Assembly: GCA_038501625.1 (NCBI GenBank) | Contig: JAZAYU010000117.1 | Span: 682,001 to 746,000 of the forward strand | Length of the DNA stretch: 64,000 bases | Source: Corbicula japonica | Taxonomy: Eukaryota > Mollusca > Bivalvia > Venerida > Cyrenidae | Direction: 5' to 3' | Shown: positions 58,362-64,000 of the stretch, piece by piece | Layout of the letters: every line of letters begins with the position of its first letter | How positions within the stretch are numbered: position 1 is the stretch's first letter | The notes under the pieces: generated by a model | The model's input: only the letters and a program-made list of their open reading frames with translations | The model's database searches: none | What the model was told of the DNA's origin: nothing | Translations under genes and position numbers: made by a program

Positions 58362-58445
58362 AGAGAAATATGCAAATCAGAAATGAATACATCCAGAAAG
58401 CATAGCCTCCCAACAATCTGAGAGGAAACGTGAGCATTGGTTTAT
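58362..58445 (+). repeat. Dispersed repeat R2, 5' fragment
   Basis: GAGAAATATGCAAATCAG, CATCCAGAAAGCATAGCCTC, GAGAGGAAACGTGAGCATTG. Confidence 0.75.
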
Positions 58446-58617
58446 TAAACGATCAATTTAAAAAGACAGCAGTTAAAGTTGTAGCTATCGTCTTTATCAA
58501 TCAGCACGTTCAACTGCTTTTTTCTCGAGATTTAACTATCGTTAGGCCTACGGGACAATATGATGTTAATCAGGGAATGAAATAATCTTAATATACCGAG
58601 TAATTATCCGTCACAAA

Positions 58618-58800
58618 CTCGCCATCGTTTGGGATGGATGACTTGTTTGCATGTGCGAACATATTGAAATTCTCGGTGCTGGGCGACGTAGACAGTAATT
58701 TGTATTTATTTTTCCTCCTAGCCATGAATAGGATCAATCAAATCGAGTCTCCTAATTTATTTGTTGTGTAAACTGACTTTTAGAGTTCCATTCTAATCTA
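58618..58800 (+). repeat. Dispersed repeat R1, diverged copy
   Basis: TCGCCATCGTTTGGGATGG, GGTGCTGGGCGACGTAGACAG, AGCCATGAATAGGATCAATC, AATCGAGTCTCC. Confidence 0.75.
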
Positions 58801-58967
58801 ATATGTGTTAATATTTATTTTTTGCCTTTTATGTATTCTTAACGTAACTTTTAAATTTTGTTTTAACATAATTTTAAATGCTTCATTTTTTCCAATATTT
58901 TAATTGTACTTTAATGTAATTACTATTATTCTGCACATATTGTCAAAACTTCTTTTTAGCTGACGAA

Positions 58968-59235
58968 GAAAAATAGTGAAATATGCATATCAGGATTCGC
59001 CACACTCACAAAACACAGCCTCCACTCACAGCAAAAAAGTAGAGAGAAAAAGAAAGCATGCTTTATAAGAAAATTCAAATAAGACACCACAAGCATTTAA
59101 TGAAAAAAGAGGAAACCTTGGGGTTACCGCCTTTGAAGGGTCAGTGGCAAAACACTTTGCCACGTGTGGTTTAAACCAAGTTCCAGGGTGCACTAACCTC
59201 ACACTTGCTCAAACAGAATCTCATATCAACAAGCA
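58968..59235 (+). repeat. Dispersed repeat R2, long copy adjoining a SINE
   Basis: GTGAAATATGCATATCAGG, TTCGCCACACTCAC, GGGGTTACCGCCTTTGAAGG, TTTGCCACGTGTGGTTTAAA, CAGGGTGCACTAACCTCACA and CTCATATCAACAAGC. It ends directly before SINE copy 3. Confidence 0.85.
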
Positions 59236-59239
59236 GTCA

Positions 59240-59430
59240 TGCAGTGATCATTGTGTTTATCAGGGTTATTCGATTAACATTTTATGGGGTTGTTCCAGCT
59301 AACTCAGTCGGTAGCGTTGTCGGAATTCCATGGCTAAGCTCTATCGCCTTACGGTACGGGCTCGCTCCCCAGTAGATGCAATGGCATTTAAAAATCTTCA
59401 AATGTCTAAACAACCATCACCTTTTGGAAA
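59240..59430 (+). mobile_element. tRNA-derived SINE family S1 (copy 3)
   Basis: Leader AGTCATGCAGTGATCATTG, then GGGGTTGTTCCAGCTAACTC with A box-like CTAACTCAGTCGGTAGCG (59299-59316), B box-like GGGCTCGCTCCCC (59358-59370), then AATCTTCAAATGTCTAAAC and an A-rich end. The leader upstream of the tRNA-like part is shared by all three copies. Confidence 0.75.
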
Positions 59431-62400
59431 AAAAATAATTTGTATAGTTTTATAATAATTTAATATAGTTGCACCTTATCAGTCTCTCAAAAATCTAAGG
59501 TTATTTCTTTGTGACTATTTGCAACATGATAATAAATAATTAAAAAAAGTTATATGTTAGTGGTACAGATAATTAGAGTACGTTATTGATGTCTTTACAA
59601 TCACATAACAAAGTTATTTTAAATAGGGTTTATCAACGAAACCATTTCAATTTTGATATCGCCATCTTTTCGTGTTATGTATTGATCACTAAGAAATTTT
59701 TTTTAGCCCATACCTACAATTGGATCAAGCACGGATATGGGCTGATTATAATATTAAGAGAATGTCAATTTATCCGTAAAAAGAAATAAATTTAACTTGC
59801 TTTAACTAAAATGAAAGCGAAGATAAGTCGACATTAAAAGACACAGCTTGGAATATTTCCTTAATATCAGACACTCTATAAGCAGTAAAAATAGAGGGAG
59901 TATTTTGGGACTTTATTTAATTTAATGTACTATATGAACCCCAAGAAAACGGTGTCTAACGGAAAGTTACGAAATTCTATAACTGTTACAACAAAATTCA
60001 GACAGGTTCATCCTTAAGACCTGAAAATGAATAATAACTAAAGATACACTGTAAAACCTATTTATCACATTTTATTGATCATCAGAAATAATGCTGCTAT
60101 TAATGCAAGAATGGATCTTGTTTAACGAAAAGGGTTTGACAGTTTTGTTCTAATTGTGATGATATATTGAATAACAACTAATGGATGTATATATGTACGG
60201 ATAGTTCAGGTCAAAAGCTTGGAGATCAAATAAATAAGCTGCAATGAATAGTCTAGATTCTGAAGCTGAAAATTTTGTCGAGGTAGGGCCGACAAGATAT
60301 ACTTTTTATTTTACGATTTTATTGAAGTTTGTGGTATGTCTCAATGAAATTAGGTGGCCTGCAAAAATTATTTTATTGCGAATCCTGAAAAAATAAGGGA
60401 GATAACTCTAATATAGAATTATAAGTTAACTTTAAAATATTAAGATATAATGACGAGTTGCATTAATATCAGTCCAAATTTTAGTATCAACATTAGTTTT
60501 TATATGATCTAGTAACCAGTATTTATTTAAGATGTATTATTAGCACATTATATTGGACTAATATGTAATTTAAGACATTTTGTTGATAAAATATACGAAG
60601 AAAACACAACTATTTACGATTTTCCATATTTTATGAGTTAAGAAAATTATCTGTTCATATCACTTGTAAATCTTTATACAGATATTTCACATAACTCTTC
60701 CAAACATTAATTTAGATGTTTTAGAAGACATTTTATAGTGAAGAATATGCGTTATTGATGATAAAACCTTAAAATACAATTACCCCACCCACACCATTAT
60801 AGCAAGTATTCTTTCAATAAAACCTTAAATGGATAATCAACACATTTTATGTTAGATCATTTCGTTATTTACAATGTATATAGAGTATGATCTGCTTCAG
60901 TTAAAGAAGCAAAACGGAAAGGAAATGCTTTGTAAAACACCAAATAAAGGGAGTTAATTCAAGAAAATATAATAATATTTTCTAATATGATAATTTGGTG
61001 ACACAATTTGTCGAAGTTCAAATGTCTCCAATAGATCTGTTTTATTCTTACTTTTCATGTTTAAATGTCTTCTACTTCTTGGAAGTAATCCCCCATACTC
61101 ATAAAAACGCACTTCTTAAATAACAGCATCAACACATTTGTATTCTAATATCATTTGAACATCCTAGCAAGTTATGCAAATCAGAGTGCCTGTTGTATTT
61201 TTTGTACAGTCACATAATGATGTATAACAGTATAATGGTAAATAAGCCAGTTTATTAACTGAATACAGATAACTAATTTCTTGAAAAAAAGTGAAGTAAT
61301 TAAACATTAGATAAATATTACTGTTATTTTGAATTTTGAAACATGTTTAATGAAGATTTTTCAGATGTTTTGTCTTATGTTAAGAGCTCGCCACCTTCCT
61401 CCCAATCTTATTCATCGATAAAAAAAATCAAAATCTCAATAATGACAAAAATTCTGTTCAATGAAACTTTGGACAAATGAATGTTACAAATGTATCTTGA
61501 TTTTGCATACAGTAAGACAATTAGAATAGTAAAGAAAACAAGCTAGACCTTAAAATTCCTCAAAATTCTATTTACATAAATTCACAAACAAAAACTAAGC
61601 AATGCAAAACAAATTTTTAAATTCCCAGGTGAGTGCAATGTTATTGACAAGAACATGTTGTGTACTTTGTTAAAAACGTTTAACTACTAAAAGAGAAATC
61701 TGTGATTGTCATCCGTTTACGCGACCGGGAAGCGACCAGAAAATGGAAGGTCAAACATACTTTTACTAATATCACGTAAAGTTTACATATATAAGTAAGA
61801 TATGTAAGTCACGAGGACACATTAAATTGTTGTCAGTATCATATTACTAATGTGGGCATTTAGTTTTTGTGAATTTATGTAATTAGAAGTTGAGGGAATT
61901 TTTAGATCTCCCTTTTTTCTTTACTGTTCTAACCTGTCTTAACATCTGCAAAATAAAGATACATTAAAAACAGACATTTGTGCAGTTTCATTTAACGGCA
62001 TTTTGCCATTGTTGAGATTTTGATAACTTTCTTGTTATCGATGAATAGGATTAGGAGGGGTGTGGCGAGCCCTTTAGTTAACTTTTACAAAATTACAGAA
62101 AAGTTGCAGGTATGCATATTTTAATAATAAAAGACATTTAGATCTGGCAAACCTAACTTCTTTTCCTTCAGGAAACAGTTTTCAACTTCATTACATATGC
62201 TTGCATCGACAAATGATAAGACTTTAGTTCTCATATTGAGGGTTGCACTAATCTTAGAATAAGTCTGGGTAATTTTGTTTCATATTGAAAGGTGCCGCAA
62301 CATTTAAAAAGCAAGGCATAACTTTATAAAAGTCTATACATTGTTCTCACCTTATCATGCAAAAACGGAAGTAAGATTATAATCTTGTTGGATGTAAGTT

Positions 62401-62955
62401 TAACATAATATTGTATTGCCTGTAATTTTGTTCATTTTTACATATTTTGAAATAGAATGGCACATTTTGAAATTTCTAGCTTAAACTAATAAAGGAAAGA
62501 GTAAAATACCGAATATCGCAAATCTTTTAAGGATAGTAAGTTAAGTAGTTTTCATGTAAGTGTAAATGTCAAAATATACATGTATATATTGTTCGAGCTT
62601 AGAGAAATAATAAGGACTGCCTATGTAAAATGGAGAAATAGTCACTTCTGGATGCTAGCATTGCCCCAATATAGAACGAGGGAGTCTTATAAACGCAAGC
62701 AGAGTGTTAAAATATGACACGGTCTTCCATTCTACACCACAATATAGTGTAAGCACCTTCTTGACGCCAGTGTATTTGCCATGAGACGTATGGTAACACT
62801 ATCCAGAGGTTTTAGAATGGTTACTACCCAGTTCTATGTTATAGCAACCGCTTTTTAAGATAGGTAAACATATTCGAAAGTTGTTCTTAGTCTAGACTTA
62901 TAGAAAAGAAAACTATTTAATTAATTAGGCAAGTATACTCTTTCTTAAGTCTAGA
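59431..62955. other. Long AT-rich non-coding stretch
   Basis: About 3.5 kb in which I see no gene, foldback or tandem array. Frames such as 59586-59789 have no domain. Confidence 0.5.
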
Positions 62956-62959
62956 GAAC

Positions 62960-63475
62960 CATATGTCAATATGACAGAGATTCATGGTCAACATGCCTGT
63001 AAAGTTTCATGACTGTCACTGATACTTTTGGACTTACCTACGACACAAGATTACACACTGAATGTATTATATTGAAATGCATAAGGGATAAGGGGCCATA
63101 ACTATGGTTTTAACAGGTGTGGCCCCCCACCCGAAAAAACCAGGTGCACAACTACACATGATTGTCAACATGCCTGTAAAGTTTCATGACTGCAACTCTC
63201 ATACTTTTGGAATTACATACAACAAGATTACTTGCTGAATGCATAAAATTGAAATGCATAATGAACAACACTCTGGTCTTAACAGACGTGGCCCAAAACA
63301 AAACCCCAGGTGCACAATTAAACATGATGGTCCACAAACCTGTTAAGTTTCATGATTGTGCCTCTTATACTTTTTGAGTTATGTGCGACATAGGTTTCGT
63401 AAGTACGGAGGGACGGATGGACAAGGGCATCCTATAATGCCCCTCCTCGTTCAGAGTGGGGCATAAAAATGATGC
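62960..63475 (+). mobile_element. HINE-like element 2: tandem units, ACGG microsatellite and 3' hairpin
   Basis: CATGCCTGTAAAGTTTCATG occurs at about 62993 and 63170, and AACCTGTTAAGTTTCATG at about 63337. Each is followed by ATACTTTTGG or TTTTTGAG and a GTGGCCC...CCAGGTGCACAA segment, giving units of about 165-180 bp. The end has GGAGGGACGGATGGACAAGG then a hairpin TGCCCC...TGGGGCA (63439-63464) and TAAAAATG. Same layout as 23174-24966 but unrelated in unit sequence. Confidence 0.7.
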
Positions 63476-64000
63476 AGGATCCAAGAATTATAATAAGGTA
63501 ACCCTACGAAGGAATCTGTACCCTTTTTTCTGATGACAATGCTTCCCTACTAGTATCCTCAACCCTATTATTAGAGTTAACTATAGCAATTAGTAGGCTA
63601 CTTGTATTGTTAAAGAATAATACATGTATCTTTCAGATCCAGGCCCTCACTCCATTACAAGGGTAGTGCTTGTATTCAGAAGGGACTGCAACAATTTGAC
63701 AGGAACTGGAATAAGTTTAAAATACTGTTATAAACTACAAGCTGTTAGTATAACCCAAAGGACCTATTATTTTCATATCGCTGTTCCTAGGTTCTTGGTC
63801 CCTGGCCAGTGTTAGGTTTATGAATACTTTTCTGTTTGGTTTTCTATGCTATTCCAGTTGCAGTCCTACCCAAAGAAGGGAGTACCTGTACTACCATGAA
63901 TGGCATCAGATTGCCTTTCAGTCAATTTCAAAGAATATTTAAAACTAACTTGCTACTTCAACGTACTTGATCGTTGAGACAATAACTGGTTACAGAAACA
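63476..64000. other. Non-coding end of window
   Basis: The frame 63624-63815 has no recognisable domain. No repeat seen. Confidence 0.5.

Noticed and set aside
59286..59370. Functional tRNA gene
   Set aside because: A and B box-like motifs are present but the stems pair poorly and two related copies exist, so it is SINE-derived.

Overview
The window looks like animal nuclear DNA, most likely from a mollusc and probably a bivalve (inference). It is AT-rich, with very little coding sequence, frequent TACATGTA-type palindromes, a rhodopsin-family GPCR exon ending at a GT splice donor, and many eukaryotic transposon relics. I see no bacterial-style operons, rRNA or CRISPR. Almost all long open frames are by-products of repeats.

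Host-type coding evidence is thin. The clearest case is the first coding exon of a class A (neuropeptide-type) GPCR on the minus strand at 3360-3714. A weaker two-exon candidate with matching splice phases lies on the minus strand at 30840-31449.

Recognisable transposon genes are all broken: a 5'-truncated APE-type LINE (about 11.8-14.87 kb, endonuclease end, reverse transcriptase with YADD, C-terminal Cys/His motif, (GTTGAAA)3 tail); a PIF/Harbinger-type transposase on the minus strand (16.44-17.08 kb) split by a TAA/GAA microsatellite; and a Crypton/DUF3504-type tyrosine recombinase relic (29.19-30.1 kb) split by a 304-bp inverted-repeat element. A candidate 1.5-kb solo LTR with a 4-bp duplication is at 54.1-55.6 kb.

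The rest is a mosaic of non-autonomous repeats. It includes a Helentron/HINE-like element at 23.2-24.97 kb with 15-bp subterminal inverted repeats and two internal tandem arrays, and a second element of similar layout at 62.96-63.48 kb. There are several foldback or MITE elements (7.02, 11.42, 18.25, 19.43, 28.27, 29.46, 32.18, 32.41 and 44.76 kb). Three copies of one tRNA-derived SINE family lie at 46.4, 55.8 and 59.3 kb, and a different tRNA-derived insertion with 44-bp direct repeats at 35.0-35.3 kb. Two high-copy families recur: R1 (a roughly 250-bp tandem-capable unit with two conserved hairpins, at least 13 copies) and R2 (starting near AAATATGCATATCAGG, at least 12 copies). Minisatellites of 63 bp and 52 bp and a local 1.2-kb duplication (34.4-36.6 kb) complete the picture.

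The window therefore reads as a long intergenic or intronic accessory region built by layered transposition. The most unusual observations are the internally arrayed HINE-like element with nuclear-receptor-type half-sites, a recurring double-palindrome architecture carrying TGACGTCA, and the nested insertion in the Crypton relic.
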